In this document: positions 36,606 to 48,869 of the stretch, in pieces
How positions within the stretch are numbered: the stretch's first letter is position 1
Layout: every line of letters starts with the position of its first letter
NCBI GenBank assembly: GCA_017311185.1
Contig: JAESUZ010001750.1
Coordinates: forward strand, 248,001-312,000
Length of the DNA stretch: 64,000 nt
Direction of reading: 5' to 3'
Source of the DNA: Proteles cristata cristata
Taxonomy: Eukaryota > Chordata > Mammalia > Carnivora > Hyaenidae
Translations under genes and position numbers: made by a program
Notes under the pieces: model-generated
Told to the model about the DNA's origin: nothing
Databases searched by the model: none
The model's input: only the letters and a program-made list of their open reading frames with translations

Positions 36606-37060
36606 TTTTGATATCAAATATTTTTATGTACTTAGTGGTCATTTAGATTTCTTCTTTGGAGAAATGTCTATTTAGATTCTTTTCCCATTAAAAAATGGGT
36701 TGTCTTTTTATTATTTAATTGTAAGAATTTAAAAAATAGATTGTGGATATAAGGCTCTTATTGGATATATAATTTACAAATATTTTCTTCCAGTCTGTGG
36801 GTTGCCTTTTCATTTTTTTGATGTTGTCTTTTGAAGTAAAAAAGTTTAAAACTGATTAAAAACTGCCTTATCGAGGTATCATTGAGACACAAAAAAACTG
36901 ATATTTAATGTATACAACTGATGTAATTGTTAATAAGCATACAACCATGAGCCCATTCTCATTCAATGCTGTAAACTTACCCATCGCTTTCAAAAGTTCC
37001 CTCATTATTTTCCCTTTTCTGGTAATAGCACTTAACCTAAGATGTATCCTTTTAGTGAAT
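36606..37060 (-). mobile_element. Old L1M fragments
   Basis: TTTAGATTTCTTCTTTGGAG and TCCAGTCTGTGGGTTGCC are antisense ORF2-end text. CGAGGTATCATTGAGACAC and TTAATGTATACAACTGATG further on are L1M 3' UTR-type text. They may be parts of one or two old elements. Confidence 0.65.
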
Positions 37061-37442
37061 TTCTTAAATTTAAATTTTCGTTAACATACAGTGCGATATT
37101 GGTTTTACAGTAGAATTTAATGATTCATCACTTATATACAACACCCAGTGCTCATCACAAGTGCCTCCTGTAATACTCATCACCCATTTAGCCCATCTCC
37201 CACCCACCTCTCTCCAGCAACCCTCAGTTTGTTCTCTACTGTTAAGAACCTTTTACAGTTTGTTTCCCTCTCTCCTCTGCCCCACTTCCTATATGCTTAA
37301 TTGTTTTGTTACTTAAATTTGACATATGAATGAAAATATATTGTATTTGTCTTTCTCTGACTGATTTTACTTGACATAATGCATTCTAACTCTATCCACA
37401 TCATTGTAAATGGCAAAATTTTATTCTTTTTGATGTCTGAGT

Positions 37443-37482
37443 AATATTCTATTATACGGATAATAGAATATTATTTATATAT

Positions 37483-37514
<32 letters not shown>

Positions 37515-37515
37515 G
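37443..37515. repeat. Perfect palindrome plus (TA)n tract
   Basis: AATATTCTATTAT (37443-37455), loop ACGG, then the exact reverse complement (37460-37472). An interrupted (TA)n runs to about 37515. It lies in an old L1 at the usual GTAATATTCCATTGTATA position. Confidence 0.9.
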
Positions 37516-39133
37516 ACTACTTTCTATTTATCCTTTTATCATTTGGGCTCATTGGCTATTTTTGATAGTGCTGATAGATACATTGGGGTGTATGTACCCC
37601 TTCCAATCTGTATTTTTGTATCCTTTGGGTAAATACCTAATAGTGTAATGGCTGGGACATAGGTTAGCTCTATTTTTAGTTTTTTGAGGAACCTCCATAC
37701 TCTTCTCCAGAGTGGGTGCACCAGTTTGCATTCCCACCAACAGTGTAAGAGTGTTCCTCTTTCTTCACATCCTTGCCAAAACTTGTTTCTTGTGTTGTTA
37801 ATTTTAGCCATTCTACCAGGGGTGAGGTGGGATCTCATCATGGTTTTGATTTGTATTTCCCTGATGATGAGTGATGTTGAGCATCTTTTCAGGTGTCTGT
37901 TAGCCATCTGGATGTCTTCTTTGGAAAGTGTCTATTCATGTCTTCTTCCCATTTCTTCACTGGATTATTTGTTTTTTGGATGTTGAGTTTCATAAGTTCT
38001 TTATAGATTTTGGAGACTAAACATTTATCAGATATGTCATTTACAAATATCTTGTCCCATTCCATAGGCTGTCTTTTAGTTTCTTTTATTTTTTCTTCAC
38101 TGTACAGAAGATTTTTATCTTGGTGAAATCCCAAAAGTTCATGTTTGCTTTTGTTTCCCTTGCCTTCAGTGATATGTCTAGTGAGAAGTTGACCCAGCAG
38201 ATGTCAAAGAGGTTACTGCCTGTGTTCTCTTCTAGAATTTTAATGGTTTCCTGTCTCACATTATGGTCTTTCATCCCTTTTGAATTTATTTTTATGTATG
38301 CTATATGAGAGTGGTCCAGTTTCATTCCTTTGCATGTTGATACCCAATTTTCCCAACATCATTTGTTGAAGAGACTGTCTTTTTTTCATTGGATATTCTT
38401 TCCTGCCTTGTTGAAGATTAATTGACCATATAGTAGTGGATCCATTTCTGGGTTTTCTGTTCTATTCCATTGATCTATAGAATGATATGCAAATATTGAC
38501 CCAGATCTGCAGCCTAGGAATAAATCCCACTTGGTCAGGTAAATAATTCTATTAATGTACTGTTGAATTTGATTTCCTAGTATCTTCTTAAGAATTTTTG
38601 TATCCAGGTTCATTAGTGATATTGGCCTGTAATTCTCCTTTTAGTAGAGTCTTTTTCCAGTTTTGGAATCAAGGTAATTCTGGGAAATTTACCTTCCTTT
38701 CCCTTCCATTTTTTGGAACAGTTTGAGAAAAATAGATATTAACTGTTTTTTTAAATGTGGTAGAATTCCCCTGGGAAGCCATCTGGCCCTGGACTTATGT
38801 TTTTGGAAGATTGTTGATTACTGATTTAATTTATTGGTTGCTTATGGGTCTTGTCATATTTTCTATTTCTTTCTGTTTCAGTTGTAGCAGTTTGTGAATT
38901 TCTAGGAATTTGTCCATTTCTTTCAGATTGTCCAGTTTGTTGGGATATAAATTTTCATAGTATTCTCATAATTGTGTTTCTGTGGTGTTGGTTGTGATCT
39001 CTCCTCTTTCATTCATGATTTTATCTATTGGGGTTCTTTCTCTTTTCTTTTTGATGAGTCTGTTAGGGGTTTATCAATTTGTTATTTCTTTCAAAGAACC
39101 AGCTTTTAGTTTCATTGATATTTTCTACTGTTT

Positions 39134-39170
39134 TGTTGTTGTTGTTGCTGCTGCTGCTGTTGTTGTTGTT
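39134..39170. repeat. (TTG)n(CTG)n(TTG)n trinucleotide repeat in L1 ORF2
   Basis: GTTGTTGTTGTTGCTGCTGC then TGCTGTTGTTGTTG: an expanded triplet tract inside the decayed ORF2 of the 37-42 kb L1. Confidence 0.9.
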
Positions 39171-39476
39171 TGGTTTGTTTCTGTATCATTTGTTTCTGCT
39201 CTAATCTTCATTATCTCCCTTCTGCTGGCTTTAGGTTTTATTTGCTGTTCCTTTTCTAGCTCCTTCAGACGTAAGGTTACATTGTATATTTGGGACCTTT
39301 CTTGCTTCTTGAAAGAGGCCTGAATTGCATTGTACTTCCTTCCCCCTTCGGACTGCCTTTGTCTCCTCCCAAAGGGTTTGGACTGTCATATTTTCATTTT
39401 CATTGGCTTCCATGTACTTTTTAATTTGTCTTTAATATCCTGGTAAACCCATTTTTTCTTTAGCAGGATGTTCTTT

Positions 39477-39698
39477 TTTTTTTTTTTAATGTTTTTTTTA
39501 AAATTTATTTCTGAGAGAGAGAGAGACAGCATGAGCAGGGGAGGAGCAGATAGAGAGAGACACAGAATCCAAAACAGGCTCCAGGCTCTGAGCTGGCTGT
39601 CAGCACAGAGCTCGACATGGGGCTCAAACCCACGAACCATGAGATCATGATCTGAGCCGAAGTCGGACGCTTAACCGACTGAGCCACCCAGGTGCCCC
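39477..39698 (-). mobile_element. CanSINE nested in L1
   Basis: Reverse CanSINE with GAACCATGAGATCATGATC and head CACCCAGGTGCCCC. Perfect 18-bp TSD TTTAGCAGGATGTTCTTT at 39459-39476 and 39699-39716, made of L1 ORF2 sequence. Confidence 0.97.
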
Positions 39699-39826
39699 TT
39701 TAGCAGGATGTTCTTTAACCTCCATGTACTTGATGGCTTTCCAAATTTTTTTTTTGTGGTTGACTTCAAGTTTCATAGCGTTGTGGTCTGAAAATAATGC
39801 ATGGTATGATCTCGATCTTTTTGTAC

Positions 39827-40040
39827 ATTTTTAAAAAATAGTTTATTGTTAAGTTGGTTTCCATAGAACGTACAGTGCTCATCCCCACAAGGGCCCTCCA
39901 TGCCCATCACCCCCTTTCCCCTCCCCCCCCACCCCCATCAGCTCTCAGTTTGTTCTCCACATTCAAGAGTCTCTCATGGTTTGCCTACCTCCTTCTTCCC
40001 CACTATTTTTCCCCTTCTTCTCCCCCATGGTCCTCCGTTA
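39827..40040 (-). mobile_element. Short L1 3' end nested in an older L1
   Basis: Contains TAGTTTATTGTTAAGTTGG, CCATGCCCATCACCCC and CTCTCATGGTTTGCCTA. Perfect 15-bp TSD TCGATCTTTTTGTAC at 39812-39826 and 40041-40055. Confidence 0.95.
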
Positions 40041-42092
40041 TCGATCTTTTTGTACTTAATGAAGGCTGATTTGTGACCCAGTATGTGATCTCTTCTGGAG
40101 AATGTAAGAATGTGTATACTGCTGCTTTAGAATGAAATATACTGAATATACCTGTTAAGTCCCTCTGGTCCATTGTGTCATTCAATGTCATTGTTTTCTT
40201 GTTGATTTTCTGCTTAGATGATCTGTCCATTGCTATAAGTGGGGTGTTAAAGTTCCCTACTATTGTATTATTATCAATGAGCTTCTTCATGTTTATTATT
40301 ATTTGATTTATATATTTGGGTGTTTCAAGTTGGGAGCATAAATATTTACAATTGTTAGATCTTCTTGATGGATAGACCCTTTGATTTTTATGTCATGGCC
40401 TCCAGCATCTCTTATTACAGTCTTTGGCTTAAAATCTAGTTTGTCTGATTGAAGTGTGGCTACTCCAGCTTTCTTTTGGTGTCCATTAGCATGATTGCTT
40501 GATCTCCTCTTCTCACTTTCAATCTGCCAATGTCTTTAGGTCTCAAATGAGTCTCTTTTAGTCAGAATACAAATTGACCTTTTTTTTTTAATCTATTCTG
40601 ATTCCTATGTCTTTCGATTTGGAGCATTTAGTCCATTTACATTCAGAGTGATATTTGAAAGATATGAGTTTAGGGTAGTTGTGTTACTTGTAGAGTTGAT
40701 GTTTCTGGTGATGTTTTCTGTTCCTTTTAGCCTTTGTTGCTTTTGATCATTTTTTCCCCCTCCACTTAAAGAGTACCCCGTAAAATTTCTTGCAGGGCTT
40801 GTTTAGTATTCATGAACTCCTTTAGTTTTTGTCTTGGAAACTCTTTATCTTTCCTTTTATTCTGAATGACCACCTTACTGGAGAAGTATTCTTGGCTGCG
40901 TATTTTTCCCATTCAGCATGTTGAATATATCCTGCCATTCTCTTGGGCCTGCCAAGTTTCTGTGGACAGATTTGCTGTGAACCTGATTTCTCTTCCCTGG
41001 TAGTTTAAGGACTCTCCCCACCCCCCTTGCTGCTTTCATAATTCTTTGGTTGTCTGTGTATTTTGTGAATTTGACTCTGGTATGCACTGGTAATGGTTGG
41101 CTTTTGTTGAATTTAATGGGAGTTCTTGATGCATCTTGAAATTTGATGTCTGTATCCTTTCCCAGATTAGGGAAATTTTCACCTATAATTTGTTTGGATA
41201 AAGCTTCTGCCCCCTTCTCTCTCCTCATCTTCTGGGACTCCTATGATATGAATGTCATTATGTTTCATTCATGGAGTTCCCTAAGTCAGCCTTCATGAAC
41301 CATGATTTTTGTTTCCCTCTTCTTTTCAGCTTTATTATTTTCCATAATTCTATCTTCTATATCACTAATTTGTCTTCTGCCTCATCCATCCTCACTCTCA
41401 TGGCCTCCATTTGGTACTGTATCTCAGTTATAGCATTTTTAATTTTGGCCTGTGTAGATTTTAGTTCTTTTATCTCTGCAGAAAGAGAGTCTCTGGTATC
41501 TTCTATGCTTTTTTTTCAATCCTAGCTACTATCCTTATAATCATTGTTTTCAATTCTAGTTCAGACATCTTGCTTATATCTGTATTGATTAAATCCCTGG
41601 CCTTGGGTTGTACTTCCTTCTTTTTTGGGGTGAATTTCTCTGTCTCATTTTGCTCAGAAAAAGAAAAGGAAGAAAAAACAACCCACCCCCCAAACCACCT
41701 GAAATTGGATTCTGAATATGTTTTGGTCTTTTTGTTAAAAAATTTAGATCCCGAAATAAAAATGAAATGAAATGAAATGAATTTAAAATAAGCACACAAA
41801 ATAAATAAAAATATTTTAAAAATATAGAAAAATAAGGAAAAAAGATAATATTAAAAAATAAAAAAGGAATTGAAAAAATAAGAAAATAAAGGAAACTAAT
41901 AAAACATAAAGAATAAGAGTAAACAGGAAGGTTGATCCTACTTCCCCTAGAGTTGAAGCTTTGTAGAACTTTTGGTCCGTAAACTTGGTGCGAGAGAAGG
42001 GTTTGTGCTGGTCTTTTGTGGGAAAGGTCAGCTATTTGGTTTCTCAGGCTAACTTGTCTCAGTGGAAATATGCCTCCAGGGCACAGGGGTGC

Positions 42093-42122
42093 TGGGGGTG
42101 GGGGTGGGGGTGAGGGGGTGGA
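42093..42122 (+). repeat. G-rich tract, potential G-quadruplex
   Basis: Four runs of five G separated by T or TGA lie within CTGGGGGTGGGGGTGGGGGT and the following bases, at the 5' UTR side of an old L1 (C-rich on the L1 sense strand). Confidence 0.8.
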
Positions 42123-42340
42123 GAGGGCTTCGTATAAGTGGCTTGGACATCCACTATGTGGCTCTGTTTTGTTCCTTAAGGGCTTTCAGTGCTGAAGGGC
42201 AGGATGAATAAGACCATCCCTGCTCTCTAGCCAGGGAGCTGAAAGATGATGCCCTGTCTCCTAGGTCTTCAGGGAACCTTCACAGAAGAGCAATCAATCA
42301 TCCAACTTGTGTTTTTTTAACCCCACCCCCCCCACCCCAA

Positions 42341-44534
42341 CAGGCTCTTGGTACATACTTCAATTGCTGGGAACAGAAGGACTGCAGTATTCTTGAGATA
42401 ATCTTTTGGTATTGAGAAAGAGGGAGGGATCATTAATATGTTTTGAGAGGGAATAAAAAGAGTTGATTAACCTAGAGAGATGGTTAAAAGAAGGTCTCTT
42501 ACGACTTTCTATTATACCCCAACTGTGATGTTTGGAGATCTTTCCATCAGTTTTATAGAAATGAGCCCCATCAAACTTTATATTTTATAAACATTCACAG
42601 TTTTATAGAATTAGTCCTAGCAAAGCATTCTCCAGCTCATTTTGATTGTTCTCAATGGTGCAGGGCTCAGTGCGAGGTTGCCTAAGCTCTTCTACTTTAG
42701 TTAACTCACGATGCTGTCCTCCTGTTGTCTTTACCTGGCCAAAGCTATTCTTTGATAATTAATGCCTTAAAGATAGAAATTCTGTTTTCTCTGAATTGTT
42801 TTGTTAGGGGATACTGGGGAAATCCTCAGTCTAGAGCTAATTATTCCCCCACTATGTACTCTACCCAATATCCCATAAATCATGAAGTTTTCCATGGGAA
42901 CTTCACTATGGAACTATGGTGGGAACAAGCACTATTTCCAGTGCTGTGTGAGTGCCAAGTACTGTTACCTTAAATCTTTTCAGATGGCTTTTTTCTTAGC
43001 CTTAGGTAGTTTCTTCCCATGTACGTGTTGATCACTATTTAGGTGAATATTCAAGAGGGAGTTTCTACAAATCTTCGGAGATCTCTCGCTGTATATCTCT
43101 CTTCTTTCTCATTCTCTGTTCTGCCTATTTTAGCTACCACAATTTCTTTGGACTCTTAGTTCTGTCTCTTCAGCTCAGAGAGTTTGCCAGGCTATTTCTT
43201 GATTTTCCCTTCCTGTCTGTGGCCTGGATAGTCTCTGAAGGCAATAAGCAAGGGCTATCAAAGGATTCATGTTGCTTGTTTCTCATTTCTCAGAGACTGC
43301 AGTCCTTTATTGCCCGATGCCCAGTGTCTTTGGAACCATTTTTTCATGTATTTTGTCCATTTTTGGGTGGGAAAGAAGTCTAGTTTTGTTACTCTGCTTT
43401 GACTGGAACCAAATTATGTTTGATAAGTCTTTACTGAGAGTTTGGAGATAATGAAAGGGAAATAAACCACAGCCAATATTTTACAATGGCAATCTGAATT
43501 GCCGTTACAATTCAGATGCATATGGTTTCATCTGAATCTGTAGGTCTTGCTGATGTCCTTGTAGGTCCTGGTGATATTCTTGTAGCTTTCAAGCTTGAGT
43601 CCACACAGCAGTGGCTAGTTTTTTGGCCCTTAATTCTGCCATGATAAGATTTTCTTTTAACATAGAAAACGTTTTGCTCCTTACAGTTAAAATTGTCTCA
43701 AACATTGTAAATAAGGTCTTTGCTTTTTTTTTTTTAACATCTATGTAAGTTTAGGACCTAGTTGAAGTCATCTTCCTCCCCCCCCCTTCCCCTAATCAAT
43801 CTGCTCTGAAGTTAAATTCAAGCTCCTACCTTTTAGGAGTTTCCATATTCAAATAGCTGTTTCTCAATTAAAAACAAATAAAACCAACCCCCTAGTGCCC
43901 ACTCTCAGCCTCAGAGCTCCATTATACTGGAGTATGTTATTATATATTGAATTAATTAATATGCATTAGTGAATGTTACATGGTATCAAATATTAAAACA
44001 CAGAAGGGTGGCCAGAGGCATACACTAGAAATCTTAATTGAATAATAAATATAATGTTAATTATAAAAGTAGGAGGAAATTTGATCTTTAGTATTTGCTC
44101 CTTTTTATTTTGGTTTTTCTCCTTTCTCCTCTGAATGTTTTACTTATACAATGTTTTTTTTAATTTTAAAGTTTATGGTCAATACAATTACTTTTACAAC
44201 CACTTCTAGAAAGTGGAGTTGTACTTTTGAATGTGGCAAAGGAACTTACTATTTAAAAGAATCTACAAGTATCCTATAAAGTGAAAATATTTAGTAATGT
44301 GTCTATTTAGCCAATATTTTTTCTTTTACTTCTGGAGTATATATGATCATATAAATTTTTTACATATCAGATTTTTGTGCATTCAGAAGTTTTCACATAT
44401 TACACTTAATATATGTACAAAATATATCTATACATATCGTTGTATTGTATATCCTTCAGTACATCATTCAAGCAGGCATTTCATAACTGATTTTTTTGAA
44501 GATTAAACAGAGTATATTTGATAGGAAAGGAATA
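42341..44534. other. Intronic sequence with no recognisable gene
   Basis: About 2.2 kb of largely unique sequence. A 10-bp-arm hairpin (ATCTGAATTG, loop CCGTTA, CAATTCAGAT) lies at 43492-43517. Small ORFs (at most 82 codons) have no features of known families. Confidence 0.5.
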
Positions 44535-44550
44535 AAATAAATCTAGTATA

Positions 44551-44762
44551 GGGGCGCCTCGGTGGCTTAGTCGGTTAAGCGTCCGACTTTCGCTTAGGTC
44601 ATGATCTCACGGTTCGTGGGTTCGAGCCCCGCGTCGGGCTCTGTGCTGACTGCCAGCTCAGAGCCTGGAGCCTGTTTCAGTCTGTGACTCCCTCTCTCTC
44701 TGGCCCTCCCCTGCTCACGCTGTCTCTCTCTCTCTCCTAGAAATAAAAATAAATAAATAAAT
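44551..44762 (+). mobile_element. Young-subfamily CanSINE
   Basis: GGGGCGCCTCGGTGGCTTAG head, TTCGAGCCCCGCGTCGGGCT, and an (AAAT)n tail. Perfect 16-bp TSD AAATAAATCTAGTATA at 44535-44550 and 44763-44778. The CpG-rich promoter is nearly undecayed. Confidence 0.97.
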
Positions 44763-44778
44763 AAATAAATCTAGTATA

Positions 44779-45515
44779 AAACTTTCTGAAACTAGTTCTT
44801 GTAGCATTTTCAAGAGCTTTATAAGTTGCTCTGTAATATGGAATGGGATTTCTTGAAGGAAAGATATAGTTTATTTGTATGTATTTTAAAAGTGAAAATT
44901 TTAAAATACACATTAAATTTCTGAGTTAAGGCATTAAAAGAAAGATTCGGAATGATATTACAAAATAATAGACTTCTCATGTGTAGACTTTATAACACAT
45001 GGATGCAAATATTGTAGACAGAAAGGAGTTTGCTGTACTTTTTTTCTGTTCGGAAAACAGCCATTTTTTTACTGACATAAGACAGGCCATGAACTGGCTA
45101 AATGATATAAACCAGCTATCTTTGATAATAAATAGTTGGAACATGTTGCTCTTATCTTGAACATTTCTCTATGTGTCCTTTCACACCTCAGGCAGAGGTA
45201 GGTACTTCTCTGTGCCTTTTACTACTTTGCATAGGTCTCTGCTTGAGCCCTGCTTAGATTGTATCATAATATTTGTTGGCTCTCATTTGTGAAATTACTA
45301 GGCTTCAAAACTGCATTATATTAGTCTCTATATCTTGGATGCCTAGGATGGAGCTGTATTATATAGGGAACAACATATGTTTACTAAAGGAAAATTGAAT
45401 AATGTTCATTCACAAACTCATTCACAACACACATTCAATATTGGATATATGCAGTAGAGTAAGCACTGTTCTAACCTGGGAATACTGTGGTGACCAGGAC
45501 CAATGCAGCTCTTAT
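44779..45515. other. Intronic sequence with an ancient repeat remnant
   Basis: No gene seen. TTCAATATTGGATATATGCAG through TGGTGACCAGGACC near 45430-45515 resembles the same ancient repeat type as that near 3.15 kb. Confidence 0.45.
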
Positions 45516-45525
45516 TCTCACTAGT

Positions 45526-46305
45526 CGCCTTATTTTATTCTTTTTCAAGCTTTTATTAAATTCCAGTTAAAATACAATATAATATTAGTTTCAAGCATAG
45601 AATGTAGTGATTTATCACTTACATACAATATCCAGTGTTCATCACAAGTGCCCTCCTTAATACCTATCACCTGTTTAACCCATTCTTCTACCTACGTCCC
45701 TTCTCCTATAGCCCCCAGTTTGTTCTGTATAGTTACGAGTCTGTTTTCTGGTTTGCCTCTCTTTTCCCCCCTCCATGTTCATCTGTTTTGTTTCTTAAAT
45801 TCCATATATGAGTGAAATCATATTATACTTGTCTTCTCTGATTGACTTATTTTGCTTAGCATAATACTTTCTAGCTCTATACAATTGTTGCAAATGGCAA
45901 GATTTCATTCTTTTTTATGGCTGAATAATATATCACATATATAATATATGTGTATATATTATATATGCACACACATACATATATATCCCATCTTTATCCA
46001 TTCATCAGTTGATGGACATTTAGGCTCTTCCCAAAATTTGGTTATGGTTGGTTATGTTGCTATAAACATCAGGTTTCATGTATTCCTTTGAATTAATATT
46101 TTCGTATCCTTTGGGTAAAACTTAGTAGTGCAATTGCTGGATCATAGGGTAGTTCTATTTTTAACTTATGAGGAACATCCACACTGTTTTCTAGAATGGC
46201 TACATCAGTTTGTTTTCCCACCAACAGTGTAAGAGGGTTCTCCCTTTCTCTACATCCTCACCAACACCTGTTATTTCTTATGTTGTTAATTTTAGCCATT
46301 CTGAC
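45526..46305 (-). mobile_element. Older L1 3' end
   Basis: Antisense 3' UTR and ORF2-end text (TACAATATCCAGTGTTCATC; TGTTCATCTGTTTTGTTTC; CAATTGCTGGATCATAGGG). 10-bp TSD TCTCACTAGT at 45516-45525 and 46306-46315. Confidence 0.88.
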
Positions 46306-46743
46306 TCTCACTAGTGTTTTGACTTAGAATTAAAGACACGCTTTGATATAAGTCATTACAGTACAGTACATGATGATGGATAGTTATCATAGGAAGCATA
46401 GAATCTTACTGTGAAATCTTCCTTATCGTGAGACCACTCTTGGTAAGGGGGGATTGGAGGCTTCACCAAGAAAGTGATGCTTAAATTGGGACCGGAAGTA
46501 TGAGCTGAAGCAGAAAAGCATTGAGAATGTTGCAGGGGAGGGAGGGTGGTAATTTCAGTAATAGGAAGTTTACTTATTGCTTCTTTGTTCAGGTATTTAA
46601 GGAATGCCTTTTTTCCCCCCAACACTGCTCCTTGGTCTTCTCTTCATAGTACCTTAATGGAGACAGAGACTGTAATTGTTCTTTAACGTTTAAATGATAT
46701 TTTCCTGAATATGGCTTTTCAACCAGTTGTTCAATATCCCAAC

Positions 46744-46973
46744 TTTTTTTTTATTTAAAAAAAATTATTTTAACGTTTATTTATTTTTGAGACAGAGAGA
46801 GACAGAGCACGAGTTGGGGAGAGTCAGAGAGAGAGGGAGACACAGAATCTGAAACGGGCTCCAGGCTCTGAGCTGTCAGCACAGACCCCCATGCGGGGCT
46901 CGAAACCACCAACTGTGAGATCATGACCTAAGCGAAGATGGACACCCAACCGACTGAGCCACGCAGGCACCCC
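46744..46973 (-). mobile_element. CanSINE at the 3' end of the composite unit
   Basis: Reverse CanSINE: A-tail complement at 46744-46770, TTTATTTATTTTTGAGACAG, GAGATCATGACCTAAGCG, head CACGCAGGCACCCC. No private TSD. Confidence 0.93.
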
Positions 46974-47015
46974 TTTAAAGTAGTATTTTATTTTTTATTT
47001 TTATTTTTATTTTTT

Positions 47016-47845
47016 TACAAATAGTTTATTGTCAAATTAGTTTCCACATAACACCCAGTGCTCACCCCCACAAGTGTCCTCCTCCATGCCCATCCCCCCT
47101 ACCCCCCTATCCATCAGTCCTCAGTTTTTGTCAGCATTCAAGAGTCTCTCATGGTTTGCCTCTCTCCCTTTCCCCCACCATTTCCCCCTTCTTCTCCCCC
47201 TTGTTCCTCAGTTAAGTTCCTCCTAATCCTCCTATACGTGCAACATATGATATTTGTCCTTCTCTGCCTGACTTATTTCGCTCAGCATAACACCCTCAAG
47301 GTCCATCCATGTTGCTACACATGGCCAGATTTCATTGTTTCTCATTGCCATGTAGTATTCCATGGTATAGATAAACCACATCTTCTTGATCCATTCATCT
47401 GTTGATGGACACTTAGGCTCTTTCCATGGTTTTAGCTATTGTGGAGAGTGCTGCTATGAACATTGGGGTATATGTGCTCCTATGCATCAGCATTTCTGTA
47501 TCCCTTGGGTAAATTCCTAGCAGTGCTATTGCTGGGTCATAGGGGAGTTCTATTGTTAGTTTCCTTAGGAACCTCCACACTGTTTTCCAGAGGGGCTGCA
47601 CCAGTTTACATCACCACCAACAGTGTAGGAGGGTGCCCATTTCTCCACATCCAGCCAGCATCTAGAGTTCTCTGATTTGCTCATTTTAGCCACCCGGACT
47701 GGCGTGAGGTGGTATCTCAGTGTGGTTTTGATTTGTATTTCCCTGATGAGGAGGGATGCTGAGCATCGTTTCATGTGTCTGTTGGCCATCTGGATGTCCT
47801 CTTGGGAGAAGTGTCTGTTCATATCTTCTGCCCATTTCTTCACTG
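47016..47845 (-). mobile_element. Young felid L1, 5'-truncated, part of the composite unit
   Basis: The 3' UTR and ORF2 C-terminal coding end closely match the copies at 3.3, 21.6 and 58.4 kb and stop abruptly at CCCATTTCTTCACTG. ORF2 remnants (47858-47413) include the Cys-domain region but are frameshifted. Confidence 0.95.
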
Positions 47846-48129
47846 AACATCCCAACATTTTTAGTCAACAACACATAATTCTTTTTTGATGTATATTTAG
47901 TTTTAGTAAAGTCAATTACTGTATTCTGTAAAGGCTATCTTAACTTTCCAATTCAGGATCATGACAAGAAAAAAATAATCTTTTATGTGGGAATTCATCT
48001 ACTCTATAAATTTCCAAGGTCACTTTAATTTTTAGTCTTCTCACAGAAATTCTAACTTGCAGAGAAACACATAAAAATCACCATTTCCTGGTCTTAAAAA
48101 TTTACCAACTCTACTAGAAATTTCCTGAG

Positions 48130-48365
48130 AAAATAACAGCTAATATTTGTTGAGTGCTTTCCATGTTCAGATACTGCACTAAATATATATTTTGAATTAT
48201 ATCTCATTTAACCATCTCAGAAACACTGTGAAATAAGTAATATTTTAATACGTTCCATTACATGAGGACACTGAAAGTGTTTAAGCATACAAGGTCTCAG
48301 AGCTGAGAGGCAGATAAGAATTTGATCTCAGAGGTGTCTGACTTAATAGTCTGATTCCTAGCTTG
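48130..48365 (+). repeat. MIR SINE remnant
   Basis: AACAGCTAATATTTGTTGAG, ATTATATCTCATTTAACCA, CATTACATGAGGACACTGA and AGGTCTCAGAGCTGAGAGG follow MIR order at full length. Confidence 0.88.
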
Positions 48366-48559
48366 GCATTGCTAAGAGAGCTAACATGTTTATACTAACA
48401 TGTTGAGATAGTCTCAGACCTTCTTCATAGGTTCTGTTCATTATAAGGAACACTGTTCTTTGTTATATTTAATTTAAAAAATCCATTTCATTTTCATTAT
48501 GCTGACATTCATGAATATATAAAAACTAAAATATTCTGGAGTAGAGTAGATAAGACATG

Positions 48560-48850
48560 CCCTTTAATATGTTATTGGTGAGATGGCTGTGTTTTGGAGA
48601 ATTTTTTGACAGTATGTATCAAACCTTAAAATTCATTTGCCTCTTGACTCAGCAATTCCACTTTTAAGAGTTTATTATCCAGCCAAGTTTGCTCATGTAT
48701 GCAAAACTATGTGTCATTCTTTGCATTACTGTTTGAAATAGGAAAATGCTGAAAATTATTTATGTGTTTAATAGAAGTCTAGTAAAATAAGTTATAGTAT
48801 ATCAATAAAATGGAATTTTATTCAAGTATTAAAAAGAATGACAAAAGCTA
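48560..48850 (+). mobile_element. Old L1 (L1M/HAL1-like) fragment
   Basis: Sense phrases CTTGACTCAGCAATTCCAC, TTTGCATTACTGTTTGAAAT and AATAAAATGGAATTTTATTC match ORF2-end L1 text in decayed form. Confidence 0.65.
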
Positions 48851-48869
48851 ATCAACATTTTAGTAAGCT

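Larger units (their letters stand above)
37070..42340 (-). mobile_element. Older carnivore L1, nearly complete, with nested insertions
   Basis: On the minus strand: a 5' UTR-like G/A-rich region (about 42340-41800), decayed ORF1 (41800-40860, with the peptide HARVKFTKYTDNQRIMKAAR-like RNA-binding text), ORF2 endonuclease (40700-40000) and RT (39400-38400, broken), then a jump near 38480 to the C-terminal domain (38400-37540, with the Cys motif [15 protein letters not shown]) and 3' UTR to about 37075. A SINE (39477) and a younger L1 end (39827) are nested inside. The many frameshifts and stops show long inactivity. No outer TSD found. Confidence 0.85.
46744..47845 (-). mobile_element. Composite L1 + SINE unit, probable 3' transduction
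   Basis: A young 5'-truncated L1 (47845-47016) and its A-rich tail are followed on the L1 sense strand by a short non-L1 spacer (46985-46974) and a CanSINE in the same orientation (46973-46744). The only convincing TSD brackets the whole pair: AATATCCCAAC (46733-46743) versus AACATCCCAAC (47846-47856). The SINE has no TSD of its own. This is what an L1 transcript reading past its own end into a downstream SINE and using the SINE's AATAAA/A-tail would leave. Independent insertions with lost TSDs remain possible. Confidence 0.7.

Noticed and set aside
44551..44630. tRNA gene
   Set aside because: The A/B-box-like text belongs to the tRNA-Lys-derived head of a CanSINE. It is followed by CT-rich and A-rich SINE parts and flanked by TSDs.
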